DNA from: Rubritalea marina DSM 17716
Lineage (GTDB): Bacteria; Verrucomicrobiota; Verrucomicrobiia; Verrucomicrobiales; Akkermansiaceae
DNA length: 64,000 nt
Assembly: GCF_000378105.1 (NCBI RefSeq)
Contig: NZ_KB899250.1
Coordinates: forward strand, 1 to 64,000
Reading direction: 5' to 3'
The notes under the pieces are model-generated. The model had not been told where the DNA came from, searched no databases, and saw only the letters and a program-made list of their open reading frames with translations. Position numbers and translations under genes: made by a program. Of the stretch, positions 38,050-47,506 are shown piece after piece; the stretch's first letter is position 1; every line of letters starts with the position of its first letter.

Positions 38050-39332
38050 TGCTCACCAACGCCAGTTACCACCATGACCAGATTGAGGGATTTCACGTGG
38101 CAACATGTGAAATGCCATTCAGCGAGAGCGTCTCAGTAGGGTTCTACATCCCTGTAGGAAGCCGCCATGAGGACTCACGCCTCAATGGCATTGCCCACTT
38201 CGCGGAACACATGATTTTTAAGGGCACGCAGCAGCGCAGCGCGCGCGATATCGCCATTGCCATCGAGGGCGCTGGAGGCACCGTCAACGCCTACACCACC
38301 GAGGACCAAACCTGCCTCGAAGCCCGAGGCCCGGCCGAGCTCATGGAGCATATGCTACAAATCATGGGCGATATGCTGTGGCACTCAACCTATGCCGAAG
38401 CCGAACTCGAGAAAGAACGTGATGTGATTTCTGAAGAGATCGCAATGTACTACGAGAACCCTAGCGAGCACCTACACGACCTCCTCTCCGAAGTCCTCTG
38501 GGGCCAGCATGCATTGGGCCTCCCTATCACAGGGTCGGAACAAAGTATCCTTCAAATCGATAGCAAGGAGCTGAAGTCGTTCACCTCCAAGCAATACACC
38601 TGTGAAGGACTCAGCATCGTCGTCGCTGGTAAAGCGAAGCACATTGAGGTGCTCAACACAGTCCGTGCAATCATGCCAAGCGGGCACCACTTGAGACCTT
38701 CCTGCCAGCACTTCCAGCGCCCGATTGAGACTCAAGGAGCGTCCCTCCTACACCAACAACGAGACATCGAGCAAATCCACTTTGCTGCTGGATTTCATAC
38801 CGAAGGGCGCCATTCGGAAAACCGTCATGTCTTGCGCATGCTCAGCCTACTGCTCGGCGAGACGATGAGCTCGCGCATGTTCCAAGAGCTTCGCGAATCA
38901 CTCGGCCTTTGCTACCATATCTCTACCGACTTCTCGCTCTTCGAAGACACAGGCACCTTCGAAATAGACGCAGCCTTCGATCATAGCAAACTTGATGAAT
39001 CCTTGGAGGCCATCAGCCGCACCCTCAGCCAAATCAAATCTACTGGCTTCAGCCAGGAAGAGCTCGACCAAGCAAAGCGCTTCGCTCTGGGCCAAGCTAA
39101 GATCAGCCTAGAGAGCCCACATTCCCAGATGGGCTGGATGGGAGATTCCCTCACCTCCTTCGGTAAAATCATCGACCCAGTAGAGACACGCAACCTGCTC
39201 GACTCAGTCACCTTGACAGAAGTCCAGGACCTCTCTCAGTTGCTGTTCACGAACAACAACCTACACATCGCCTCCATCGGCCCAGTAGAGCACTCAAGCT
39301 TCGAATCAAAAGTAGCAAGCCTCGCATTCTAA
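38049..39332 (+). CDS. M16 family zinc peptidase
   Basis: 427 residues. The inverted zinc motif HFAEH (His50, Glu53, His54) is followed 76 residues later by Glu130 (ISEEIAMY), the exact HxxEH-x76-E spacing of the family. The second half has the usual inactive-type M16C fold with the GLCYHIS motif. Bacterial members process peptides or small proteins; a role linked to isoprenoids is not implied by the shared operon. Last gene of yqeY-ispD-M16. Confidence 0.93.
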   Translation: MLTNASYHHDQIEGFHVATCEMPFSESVSVGFYIPVGSRHEDSRLNGIAHFAEHMIFKGTQQRSARDIAIAIEGAGGTVNAYTTEDQTCLEARGPAELMEHMLQIMGDMLWHSTYAEAELEKERDVISEEIAMYYENPSEHLHDLLSEVLWGQHALGLPITGSEQSILQIDSKELKSFTSKQYTCEGLSIVVAGKAKHIEVLNTVRAIMPSGHHLRPSCQHFQRPIETQGASLLHQQRDIEQIHFAAGFHTEGRHSENRHVLRMLSLLLGETMSSRMFQELRESLGLCYHISTDFSLFEDTGTFEIDAAFDHSKLDESLEAISRTLSQIKSTGFSQEELDQAKRFALGQAKISLESPHSQMGWMGDSLTSFGKIIDPVETRNLLDSVTLTEVQDLSQLLFTNNNLHIASIGPVEHSSFESKVASLAF

Positions 39333-39340
39333 ACAAGCCA

Positions 39341-39354
39341 AGTAGCCACTAGCC
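39341..39354 (+). repeat. AGTAGCC/ACTAGCC heptamer pair
   Basis: Two adjacent heptamers of the same type as those after icd at 32572-32599, here between two convergent genes. Confidence 0.5.
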
Positions 39355-39391
39355 ACTTGAGCCAAACACGTGGCTTGCACAAGGATTTGCC

Positions 39392-40006
39392 CTAGCGTTC
39401 AAAGCCTGGCAAGACAAAATCGATCAATGAGTTGAACGACTCCTCTCGGTCCAGAGCGGGCTCTTCCCCTTTGATTTTCTGCGCGATTTCCGCAAAAGAT
39501 TGGTAATGCAAGGCGGCCCCAACGGTGAACATGAGAGCACGTAAAATCGCGTCCTTCTCCATGTGCGGCACCTTAGTAGCAATCACAATCACAAAGTTCT
39601 GGAACACATCAGCGAAGTGCTGATTGACGCTCAAGGGAATATCGTAGTTGCGCTTGATTAAGTACCGTGCTGCCAACATCGCCAAAATATCATGGTTGCC
39701 ACCATGCTCTTCTGGAAATGCCATCGGTCGAACGTAGCACTCCACAACCTGCCTCAAGGACACGTTGTCAATGCTGCCAGTCTGCTCTATCAAGGTTTTG
39801 AGGCTTTCCATACGAGCAGCATTCATCGGATTCAACACCTGCTTCACCACCTCCTGAATTAAGCCATCCTTGCTCCCAAAATGGTAGTTTACTGATGCTA
39901 AATTCACGCCTGCATCGCTGGTCACATCTCGAACGGAAACGTCTTCGAATCCCCTCTCAGTGAACAAGTTCCATGCTGATGCCAGTATTTGATCTCTTGT
40001 ATTCAT
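39392..40006 (-). CDS. TetR family transcriptional regulator
   Basis: 204 residues. The N-terminal HTH (about 6-52) reads RDQILASAWNLFTERGFEDVSVRDVT and AGVNLASVNYHFGSKDGL, typical TetR/AcrR; the C-terminal ligand domain resembles the CerR/YbiH type. A near-palindrome lies directly upstream at 40009-40023. The next gene upstream is the divergent gmk, an unlikely target; no efflux gene is adjacent. Confidence 0.9.
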   Translation of the reverse strand: MNTRDQILASAWNLFTERGFEDVSVRDVTSDAGVNLASVNYHFGSKDGLIQEVVKQVLNPMNAARMESLKTLIEQTGSIDNVSLRQVVECYVRPMAFPEEHGGNHDILAMLAARYLIKRNYDIPLSVNQHFADVFQNFVIVIATKVPHMEKDAILRALMFTVGAALHYQSFAEIAQKIKGEEPALDREESFNSLIDFVLPGFER

Positions 40007-40008
40007 TA

Positions 40009-40023
40009 CAATTTACGTAATTG
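40009..40023. promoter_or_regulatory. Candidate TetR autoregulatory operator
   Basis: CAATTTACGTAATTG is CAATTACG/CGTAATTG with one extra T in the left arm. It ends 3 bases before the TetR ATG, a common position for a self-repressing operator. Confidence 0.35.
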
Positions 40024-40259
40024 ATTCTGTGCCCAACTCTCCTCTAAACGATTACATCCACAAAAGTTTTGTACACATGGCTTTATGACCTAGGGGCAAA
40101 TAAAGACTACTTGAGGATCGCTAATTCGCAAACTCAATTAATCTAATTTTTTTACCGCTCACATGACACAAAACAAACGTTAGAGCAAAAGCCCGCAACA
40201 CCATGCGGACAAACGATTTAATTCTTGATGAATGAACGCCATCCAGACACCTTTCCCGC

Positions 40260-40877
40260 ATGCCATCACGTTCAGGAATTCTCTACCTAATCTCCGGCCC
40301 ATCAGGCTCAGGGAAGACCACACTATGCCGAAGACTCGCCTCTGAGCAGCAAGCTGAATATGCAATTTCATGCACCACCCGTGCACCCAGAGAGGGAGAA
40401 TCCCACGGTGTCGATTACTATTTCCTTAGCATTCATGAATTTAAATCGAAGATTGAGAAGGGAGAATTTTTAGAATTTGCAGAGGTTCATGGGAACTACT
40501 ATGGCACACTTCTCAGCGAAGTTGTCACAAAGCTAGAAAGTGGAAAAGACGTGGTCATGGACATCGACGTTCAAGGAGCTGCTCTCGTGCGCAACTCCAA
40601 AAACCCAAGCATCAAATTGGCATTAGTCGACTTATTCATCATGCCACCCACTGTCGCAGAACTCCGTAAACGCCTAACAGGTAGAGGGACTGACAGCGAC
40701 GAAGTCATCGAACTACGTATGAATAATTCGTTAGAAGAGATGGCTTACAAGGATCAATATTCTTACCTCTTGTGCTCCGGCACGCATGAAGAAGACTACC
40801 TTCAATTTTTGGCACTGCTCCAAAGTCAACGGCTCATGACCTCGCGGCTGGATGTGAAGACGCTTGATGTAGGTTGA
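40260..40877 (+). CDS. gmk: Guanylate kinase
   Basis: ATP + GMP to ADP + GDP. 205 residues with P-loop GPSGSGKTT (13-21), the GMP-binding stretch SCTTRAPREGESHGVDYYFLS, and DIDVQGA. The protein ends soon after the lid and core helices, at normal family length. ATG at 40260. rpoZ and the coaBC neighbours common elsewhere are absent. Confidence 0.95.
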   Translation: MPSRSGILYLISGPSGSGKTTLCRRLASEQQAEYAISCTTRAPREGESHGVDYYFLSIHEFKSKIEKGEFLEFAEVHGNYYGTLLSEVVTKLESGKDVVMDIDVQGAALVRNSKNPSIKLALVDLFIMPPTVAELRKRLTGRGTDSDEVIELRMNNSLEEMAYKDQYSYLLCSGTHEEDYLQFLALLQSQRLMTSRLDVKTLDVG

Positions 40878-40956
40878 GCGGAACGATTCAAGAATGCTTG
40901 ATGCATTCATTTGAGTCACTTACAATGGTAGACCCACCTAACCCTGGTGCACCCCC

Positions 40957-41610
40957 ATGCCATTCTCGATTCACCTCATTGTTGCTGCATTGCTCGCCAT
41001 TTGTTTTGCGAGCTGCACGAACACGGTCTCAACACCCAACTCACGGCAAAAAGACAAGCTCAATGCGGTCTTTGTCAATCCGTATAGTGAAGGCACCTAT
41101 GATCATTTTGTGTCCTCAAAAAACTACCCGGACACCTATTCTATCTTCATCGACCCACATCTACTGGAGCAGCTCGACAAGTCCAATACTTCGATCGAAA
41201 TCGACCTGCAGCGTCAGCGAGGCTACCTCTTGTACAACAACGAATACGTGGCCATGGATTATCCAGTCTCTACCGGTCAATCGGCCTTTCCTACACCACG
41301 AGGCGAATACCGCATCCTGAAGAAGATCCGTACCAATAAGCGTTCAAACCTCTATGGTAAAATCTATGACGCGGATGGCAACGTCACCAATAGCGACGCC
41401 AACATCAACCAAGACCCCATACCTGCTGGGGGTAAATTTGTGGGTGCCTCGATGAAATATTGGATGCGTATTTCCTGGGAAGGACTCGGAATGCACCAGG
41501 GTAAGGTGCCGCGCTACCCAGTCTCGCATGGGTGTATCCGCACCTACTACAAAGCAGTCCCACTTGTCTACGACAAGGTCAGTGTCGGAACCCCCGTAGT
41601 CATCCGTTAA
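40957..41610 (+). CDS. L,D-transpeptidase (YkuD), probable lipoprotein
   Basis: 217 residues. The N-terminus ends FASC, giving a non-canonical but plausible lipobox at Cys20. The YkuD domain (about 78-217) carries His180 and the motif SHGCIR with His191 and nucleophile Cys193. Such enzymes form 3-3 peptidoglycan cross-links or attach lipoproteins to the wall. It lies 80 bases after gmk and converges with ribF. Confidence 0.9.
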   Translation: MPFSIHLIVAALLAICFASCTNTVSTPNSRQKDKLNAVFVNPYSEGTYDHFVSSKNYPDTYSIFIDPHLLEQLDKSNTSIEIDLQRQRGYLLYNNEYVAMDYPVSTGQSAFPTPRGEYRILKKIRTNKRSNLYGKIYDADGNVTNSDANINQDPIPAGGKFVGASMKYWMRISWEGLGMHQGKVPRYPVSHGCIRTYYKAVPLVYDKVSVGTPVVIR

Positions 41611-41619
41611 AGGCCACGG

Positions 41620-42561
41620 CTACTCGATCCCGAGCCCCATTTTCACATCCGCCACATCGGCTTCAATTTGTGCCTTGAGTAGTTCTACAGAATCAAACTT
41701 CCGCTCTGCGCGGATGTAGCGCATGAACGTGGCCTCGACAACAGCATCATAGAGGTCTCCCTCGAAGCCGAAAACATGCACCTCCAGCAGACGACGCGCG
41801 TCCTCAGTTTCCACCGTAGGGCGGCGTCCCAAGTTGCCAATCGCGTGGTACTGTGTATCCCCAATCTTCACCTCGAGCTGCCAGACTCCATCGGGCGGCA
41901 ATTGCTCGTTGTGTGCCACCACATTGGCGGTAGGGTACCCGAGCTGACGCGCAAGTTGACGCCCGCGCTCAACCGTGCCACGGACTGCAAATTGACGACC
42001 GAGCATTTGCTCGACTGCTTCTAGACTACCATCTCGAATGGCTTGGCGGATACGCGTGCTACTGACGCGCTCACCATCGACTCTTACCGGAGCTGCAGCG
42101 TGAACATCAAATTGGTACATCTCGCCCCATTCGAGTAATTTACCGACATTACCTCCACGCCCTTTGCCAAAGACCCAGTCCTCGCCAACAGATATACTGG
42201 CCAGCCTCCCCTGGCAGGCGTCGACGATTGAACGGATAAAGACCTCGGCTTCCTGCTGCGCAAAGTTCACAGTAAATTCCTGAACACAGAGGAAATCAAC
42301 ACCCAGTTGATTGACGAGCTCAGCCTTGTGTCCAATTGAAGCGAGGATGCGGCGCGGTGCGCGAGCTGGCGCGAGGACTCGTATCGGGTGAGGATCAAAC
42401 GTCAGAACACCCACCGAGGCCTGACGCGACAATTTTGCAGCTTTGGTAGCCTGTGCAATGACAGCTTGATGGCCAACGTGCACACCATCAAATACCCCGA
42501 GCGCAAGGTGCACATCCCCCTGGGCATCTCGCAGTTCATCAATGGTTGGATAGACACGCAT
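41620..42561 (-). CDS. ribF: Bifunctional riboflavin kinase / FAD synthetase
   Basis: 313 residues: N-terminal FMN adenylyltransferase with LGVFDGVHVGHQAV (about 23-36) and RIR loop SSTRIRQAI, and C-terminal riboflavin kinase with GRQLARQLGYPTANV. Makes FMN and FAD from riboflavin. ATG at 42561; a TTG two codons upstream is less likely. Third gene of nrnA-truB-ribF (11 bases after truB). Confidence 0.95.
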   Translation of the reverse strand: MRVYPTIDELRDAQGDVHLALGVFDGVHVGHQAVIAQATKAAKLSRQASVGVLTFDPHPIRVLAPARAPRRILASIGHKAELVNQLGVDFLCVQEFTVNFAQQEAEVFIRSIVDACQGRLASISVGEDWVFGKGRGGNVGKLLEWGEMYQFDVHAAAPVRVDGERVSSTRIRQAIRDGSLEAVEQMLGRQFAVRGTVERGRQLARQLGYPTANVVAHNEQLPPDGVWQLEVKIGDTQYHAIGNLGRRPTVETEDARRLLEVHVFGFEGDLYDAVVEATFMRYIRAERKFDSVELLKAQIEADVADVKMGLGIE

Positions 42562-42572
42562 GATCAATCAAC

Positions 42573-43310
42573 TTACTCCGCAGAGCCAAGCATCTCGTGA
42601 ATTTCATCTAATTTGATCATCTTGTCGATGATTTGCTCACGCGTGGCCACTTTGAGGTCCTCTGTCTTGATCGCGCGGCTGAGATCAAACTTGCCAGAAC
42701 GCGTGCGCCGTAGCGCAATCAAATGAGCTCCACAGCCTAGATGCTGTCCGATATCATGCGCGTAAGTACGCACATAGAAGCCTTTGGTACACTCCACGGT
42801 AAAATCGACTTCGGGCAATGCCACGCGATGGAGTTGGAAGTCCATCACCTTAACGGCTCGCGGCTTGCGCTCCACAGTCTTTCCTTGGCGCGCTAGTTTG
42901 TAGAGTGGCACACCATTCTTTTTGATCGCAGAAACCATGGGTGGGATTTGCTCAAAGTCGCCCAAAAATGTGGTGAACGCTTGGTCGATCTCCTCGGCGC
43001 TGAATGCTGGCACTTCTTTAATTTCTTCAATGTCGCTTTCCTTGTCTTGCGAGCCAGTTGTCTCACCGAGCTTCAGCGAGCCATCGTAGACTTTGTCTTC
43101 AGACATCAATCGATCTTGAAGTTTGGTCGCCTTCCCTATCACCAACATCATCACCCCGGTAGCCATTGGGTCCAAGGTGCCACAGTGGCCAATTTTCTTA
43201 AATTTTAACTGACGTCGCGTGATCGCAACCAAATCATGAGAAGTCATGCCGCCGTCTTTATCGACAACCAAAACGCCACTGGGCACCTCCTCGAGTATTG
43301 GATTCTCCAT
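42573..43310 (-). CDS. truB: tRNA pseudouridine(55) synthase
   Basis: 245 residues. Catalytic Asp47 lies in GHCGTLDPMATG; KGFYVRTYAHDIG and RTRSGKF are also diagnostic. Makes the T-loop pseudouridine-55 of tRNAs. It is 12 bases downstream of nrnA; nrnA-truB-ribF is a common conserved block, usually preceded by infB-rbfA, which are not here. Confidence 0.95.
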   Translation of the reverse strand: MENPILEEVPSGVLVVDKDGGMTSHDLVAITRRQLKFKKIGHCGTLDPMATGVMMLVIGKATKLQDRLMSEDKVYDGSLKLGETTGSQDKESDIEEIKEVPAFSAEEIDQAFTTFLGDFEQIPPMVSAIKKNGVPLYKLARQGKTVERKPRAVKVMDFQLHRVALPEVDFTVECTKGFYVRTYAHDIGQHLGCGAHLIALRRTRSGKFDLSRAIKTEDLKVATREQIIDKMIKLDEIHEMLGSAE

Positions 43311-43322
43311 AAGAAATGTTGC

Positions 43323-44312
43323 TTATACTGAAGCCACTGCAGCAATCTGCGCAGTGAGCACCTTAAGAACCTCGCCGCGCACACCATCCAAACTTCCCTC
43401 AGTACGAATACCTGCTGCCATGGTGTGCCCGCCACCGCCAAATTGCTTGGCGACTTCGCAGACATCGATGGCTGGATTCTTCGAGCGCATGCTAACCCGG
43501 ATCTCTCCGGTTTGCAGCTCTTCAAAGAATGCAGCTACCTCGACCCCTTCAATGGCACGAATCATGTCGATCAAACCCTCGCTATCCTCGGGCTTGAGTG
43601 ATAGCTCTTCTTGCACGGCATACGCCAGCTTCCAGTCGGCTAGGCGACCACCTTCAGACATCTCTAAGCTATTGAGCAAGCGACGTAATAACTCGACTCT
43701 TCGGTAGGGATGGGAATCATATGTCTTGGCATTGATGTCCCCCACATCCAATCCTTGTCGCACGAGATCTGCCGCCATTTCGTAGGTCGCTACAGTGGTG
43801 CCACTATATTGAAAAGACCCAGTATCAGTAGACACTGCCACGTAAATCGCATCGCGTGTGACGGCACTCATAGGCAAGCCTTCACTGGTGATTAAATGAT
43901 AAAGAATCTGGCCAGTCGCAGGTGAGCTAGAGTCGATTAAATTGACATCGCCATAGCCTGGATTTGACTTGTGATGGTCGATGTTCAACCAAAGCTTCGC
44001 CTTTTCCGCAGCGACCAAGGCATTCGCTCCCAAACGTGGCTTCGTGGCACAGTCGAGGGCAATCGCCACATCAACATCGAGCACCTCGCCAGCCGGCTTC
44101 ACGATACGCTCAGAATGCGGAAGAAATGCAAGATTGTCAGGTAGACCATCCTCGTTGATGTAATGGACAGTCTTGCCCATTTCTTCCAGCGCATGGCCGA
44201 GCGCCAACTGTGAACCAATCGCGTCGCCGTCCGGGCGTACGTGGCTCATCACTACAAAAGAATCATGCTGACGAAGCAGCTCGGCTATCTCGGAAAATGT
44301 GGCGTTACTCAT
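43323..44312 (-). CDS. nrnA: DHH/DHHA1 phosphoesterase, oligoribonuclease/pAp phosphatase NrnA-like
   Basis: 329 residues. Metal motif HVRPDGDAIGS (His24, Asp28, Asp30), NIDHHKSN and the C-terminal DHHA1 motif GGGGHTMAAG are present. Family members degrade nano-RNA and pAp. The ATG at 44312 is used; a frame 12 codons longer exists. First gene of the nrnA-truB-ribF operon. Confidence 0.9.
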   Translation of the reverse strand: MSNATFSEIAELLRQHDSFVVMSHVRPDGDAIGSQLALGHALEEMGKTVHYINEDGLPDNLAFLPHSERIVKPAGEVLDVDVAIALDCATKPRLGANALVAAEKAKLWLNIDHHKSNPGYGDVNLIDSSSPATGQILYHLITSEGLPMSAVTRDAIYVAVSTDTGSFQYSGTTVATYEMAADLVRQGLDVGDINAKTYDSHPYRRVELLRRLLNSLEMSEGGRLADWKLAYAVQEELSLKPEDSEGLIDMIRAIEGVEVAAFFEELQTGEIRVSMRSKNPAIDVCEVAKQFGGGGHTMAAGIRTEGSLDGVRGEVLKVLTAQIAAVASV

Positions 44313-44390
44313 GGTGAAATCTTGAATATCCGCGATTGTCGCCAGCATTCGACCACTGGCAAGAAATTTAACCCCTTATTCATCAGGCAC

Positions 44391-44426
44391 AAAAAAGCCG
44401 GCTCTCGTACCATCACGAGGCCGGCT
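44391..44426 (-). terminator. Rho-independent terminator of the alpha/beta hydrolase gene
   Basis: On the minus strand a 12-bp stem with one bulge (AGCCGGC and CTCGT arms), a 6-base loop and six T, between the hydrolase stop and nrnA. It isolates nrnA-truB-ribF from upstream transcription. Confidence 0.85.
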
Positions 44427-44450
44427 AGATTTACCTTCTTCGAGTGTCAA

Positions 44451-46289
44451 TCACTCAGCATCAACAAGCTCAATACGCTGAAGCATCTTCATGTTGCTTG
44501 GGTCCTCAAGATTCAACTTTCTCTTGGTTTTCTCGTCGGTAAGGGTGAGCGTAAAGCCCACCACACGATCCCACTCCAAGGTCTCGTCTTCCTTGGTATT
44601 GAAGTCGGTGTTCTTGATCGAAATCACATTGTTACCTTCTTTGTTCAGACGACAGCCCCAATGGAAGTTCCCTTGATCGCGGCCATTGCCGAGGAACTTA
44701 CTATCCGTGCCTAAGCCCACGAGTATTGATTGATCTTTGGCCAATTTCAACGTGATCTGCAACACCTTATCATTAGCTCGATCTAGCTCAGGGTCCTGGA
44801 ACTTATAGGTCTTGAAAGAACCGTGCCCACGGGTGCTCCAGTTCTGTAGCCCAGCACTAAAGTCATCGAATAGCCCGGTCTTCTTGAGGGCCGCATAACC
44901 CTTGGCGAGATCCAAGTCTTCAGGCAGGTACACCTGCTCCGTTGAATTGATACTCAAGGTCTTCGTCGATCCGCGCTCGAGCACCTGTTCTTCAGGTAGG
45001 CTGTAGCGGCAAAGCGCGTAGCTGAAGATTGGCAAGTTCGCGTGAACTGCAATGGTTGCGCTGTAACTACCATCTGCCTGCTTCACAGCCTCCGCACTCT
45101 TCCAGAAACGCGTGATCGAATTTGGATCGTAACTGTAATAAATTTCTAATGCTTCCAAGCGCTCCGGCTGATCCGGTGTCACCTTGAAAGTCGCGTTGCC
45201 GCCCTTGATATCGAGCGTCGTTTGCGCCGTCTTGGGGATGTGTTGCTCTTCACCCACCAAGTACTGCTTGAACCACTGATTCACCATGACCAACTGCTCA
45301 GGGCCTGGACCATGATTGGCATGGATGTTCCCACTCACACGCCAATGGTCATGCGGCAGCAAATCCATCGACTGGTTGATGCGCTCAAAAGCTGAGTGAA
45401 AGTCATTGGTCGAGGTGATGAACATCACTGGGATATCCACATGAGGCCAATATGCTCCTGGGTCGATCGTCGTCTCATAGAGCTTAATGTCTTTGATGCC
45501 ATGGATCATGTTCCCAGTCTGCATCCCTGGGAAATTCTTGTTCAAGTTGGCAGTACCACCAACAAATGGAGCCACCGCCTTCAAGCGTTTGTCGATCGAG
45601 GTCATCGAGGTGATCGTCCCGCCCATCGAAAAGCCTGTGAAGCCTAGGCGCTCAGGATCCACTTCTGCTTGTTGCTCGAGGAATGTGATCGCACGGCGCC
45701 CCGCTAAGGAAAGCTGAAACCAGTTGCTGTTACGCGGGCTCATGATCGGATCGATCGTAAATTCATCAGCCACAAAAGTGCGTTTGAAGCCTTTACGCTT
45801 TGCCTTAGCATAAAACCCTGGTCCCTGCGTGGGATCGAGAGCCCCCCAATCCGTCCCCCATTGGTTCTCCGGATCGAGTTCCTCTTCTAGAGGGCGCCCA
45901 CCCCAGTTGATGTCTACCGTCGCAAAGCCCTGAGTAGCATAATAATGGCTGCGATTACGGTCTGCACGTTGGCCACCTCCGTGAGCCCAGACAAATGCTG
46001 CGTTCTTCTTTCCGTTTTCAGGGAAGCTATAATAAGCAGCGATGCGTGATTCCACCCCTTTGAAGGTGCCGAGCTTGAAGGTAATCAGCCGCGTAACCAC
46101 CCCATCTTTCTTCCATTCTTTGTGCACGTTCACCTCAAGAGCATCAGCTCTAGGATCAAAAGTAGCCCAGAGGTCCACAGCATTTTGTGGCACATCACTG
46201 GCTTGTTGGAACGGGCTGAGACTATCAGCTGCGTGGAGGGATAAAACGGGTGAGACGAGCAACGAAAGCCCCAAAATTGCGTGTTTCAT
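44451..46289 (-). CDS. Secreted alpha/beta hydrolase (acetyl xylan esterase / prolyl oligopeptidase-like)
   Basis: 612 residues, signal peptide 1-21 (LSLHAAD). The alpha/beta-hydrolase domain has FVWAHGGGQRADR (oxyanion region), nucleophile Ser221 in GFSMGG, Asp296 (TSTNDFHS) and His326 (ANHGPGPEQ), a complete triad. The C-terminal 200 residues form a beta-rich domain (carbohydrate-binding or PhoPQ-regulated-protein-like, not identified). Likely a periplasmic or extracellular carbohydrate esterase. ATG at 46289 gives the signal peptide. It carries its own terminator. Confidence 0.85.
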   Translation of the reverse strand: MKHAILGLSLLVSPVLSLHAADSLSPFQQASDVPQNAVDLWATFDPRADALEVNVHKEWKKDGVVTRLITFKLGTFKGVESRIAAYYSFPENGKKNAAFVWAHGGGQRADRNRSHYYATQGFATVDINWGGRPLEEELDPENQWGTDWGALDPTQGPGFYAKAKRKGFKRTFVADEFTIDPIMSPRNSNWFQLSLAGRRAITFLEQQAEVDPERLGFTGFSMGGTITSMTSIDKRLKAVAPFVGGTANLNKNFPGMQTGNMIHGIKDIKLYETTIDPGAYWPHVDIPVMFITSTNDFHSAFERINQSMDLLPHDHWRVSGNIHANHGPGPEQLVMVNQWFKQYLVGEEQHIPKTAQTTLDIKGGNATFKVTPDQPERLEALEIYYSYDPNSITRFWKSAEAVKQADGSYSATIAVHANLPIFSYALCRYSLPEEQVLERGSTKTLSINSTEQVYLPEDLDLAKGYAALKKTGLFDDFSAGLQNWSTRGHGSFKTYKFQDPELDRANDKVLQITLKLAKDQSILVGLGTDSKFLGNGRDQGNFHWGCRLNKEGNNVISIKNTDFNTKEDETLEWDRVVGFTLTLTDEKTKRKLNLEDPSNMKMLQRIELVDAE

Positions 46290-46383
46290 GTGACGACAAT
46301 TACGCACAATCTAGCAGCGTGTATCAACCCAGAGTTTCAATAATATTTAGGATAATGCGAGAAGCCGCAACACATGTGCGGGC

Positions 46384-46791
46384 TTAATCCATCACACTCC
46401 ATTGGATCTCAGCCACCTCACCACCATTGAACCAGAGCGTGAGCTCCACATCTGGGTAGGCAATCCCACGGCTGGTCTCTGGCACATGCTTGCCAATCTT
46501 CTGCAGATCCAAAAAGGAAATAGCCTCATCCTTGGTTTTGCCAATCAACTTTTGCCCAAAGAGAGTCACTTCAGGGCTCGCGACCTCTATCGTACACAAT
46601 GCATAGGAAGCGCTTTCATCAAAATTGAGTGAAATCCCAAGATCCCAATAGTGCCAAGCGATAGACTCTTCATCACCAAGGTCAACGCTATCCTTCTCGT
46701 CGGGCTCGCCCAAGACTTTCAGCACCTCATCACGGGTGGCGCCAAAGGGTAAATCAGCTAATCCCTTGCCTGGTAAAATTTTTTGATTCAT
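46384..46791 (-). CDS. Small uncharacterised protein
   Basis: 135 residues from the ATG at 46791. The N-terminal GKGLADLPFGATRDEVLKVLGEPDE resembles the short BamE/SmpA-like repeat in which a fold is set by G-x-T-xx-E-x-xx-x-LGxP; it recurs later as LIGKTKDEAISFL. No signal peptide, so cytoplasmic. It follows the Nudix gene by 17 bases and is probably translated from the same mRNA. Confidence 0.7.
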   Translation of the reverse strand: MNQKILPGKGLADLPFGATRDEVLKVLGEPDEKDSVDLGDEESIAWHYWDLGISLNFDESASYALCTIEVASPEVTLFGQKLIGKTKDEAISFLDLQKIGKHVPETSRGIAYPDVELTLWFNGGEVAEIQWSVMD

Positions 46792-46808
46792 CACGCTAGC
46801 TATACTCT

Positions 46809-47378
46809 TCAATCCGCACTGGTCAACCCCGAGCTGGTTCCATCCACGGATTCTCCTAGCCATTGTTCCTTGGCAGACTCACCAAATTCCACCTCCATCC
46901 ACTGGATCTCTTCTCCCTCAAACTCGAACTTCCCATTGAAGACCTGTCCCTCAAGCATCTGTGGCAACCAATAACGATCATCTTCCCACATCCGATCAAA
47001 GGGGATTTCACTCAGCTTTGTCCACCTCGGATTCGCCTCGCGCGTTGCTGTAGGCACTCCATCAAAATCATAAGACATAAACACATGGCAATGAATGTCT
47101 GGAATGTCAGACATCGCGAAATGCAGCTCGCCCATCTTCACCGGTTGCTTGGGAGTGACATGGAGTTCCTCTTGGCACTCACGTATCACAGCTTGCTCTG
47201 CAGTCTCACCTGGGTCGATCTTACCTCCTGGTCCATTGATCTTCCCCTCTCCAATACCCGTCAACTTCTCAATCAACAGTAGCTCGCCATCACGTTCAAT
47301 GAACATCAAGGTCGCAAGAATCTCCCCACGCCAGTTTGTCCAATCAATCTCACTTTCACGCATGCATGTCGATTCCAT
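46809..47378 (-). CDS. Nudix hydrolase, MutT-like
   Basis: 189 residues from ATG 47378 (GTG at 47384 and ATG at 47363 are alternatives). The Nudix box runs from Gly52 to Val74: GKIDPGETAEQAV then RECQEELHV, with Glu58, Arg66, Glu70 and Glu71; the usual last Gly is His73. The KINGPGGKI lead resembles human MTH1 and bacterial 8-oxo-dGTPases, so removal of oxidised nucleotides is likely but not proven. Confidence 0.88.
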   Translation of the reverse strand: MESTCMRESEIDWTNWRGEILATLMFIERDGELLLIEKLTGIGEGKINGPGGKIDPGETAEQAVIRECQEELHVTPKQPVKMGELHFAMSDIPDIHCHVFMSYDFDGVPTATREANPRWTKLSEIPFDRMWEDDRYWLPQMLEGQVFNGKFEFEGEEIQWMEVEFGESAKEQWLGESVDGTSSGLTSAD

Positions 47379-47450
47379 GGACACAAGTTACACACCCTAA
47401 CCAGCTCAACTCAAGCATACGATCATCTCACTGCGTAAATTCTTCAAGCA

Positions 47451-47496
47451 TTAACATTACACACTTGCATTTGTAATATTGTTGCATTAATACAAG
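47451..47496 (+). promoter_or_regulatory. Promoter and putative metal operator of the znuA-like gene
   Basis: TTAACA (47451-47456), 17 bases, TAATAT (47474-47479) fit a sigma-70 promoter. Overlapping the -10 region is a 33-base imperfect inverted repeat with outer arms CTTGCATT and AATACAAG (47464-47496) and two direct TTGCATT copies (47465 and 47482). This is where a Zur- or Fur-type repressor would bind; no consensus is matched. Confidence 0.45.
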
Positions 47497-47506
47497 CCCT
47501 GAAAAC

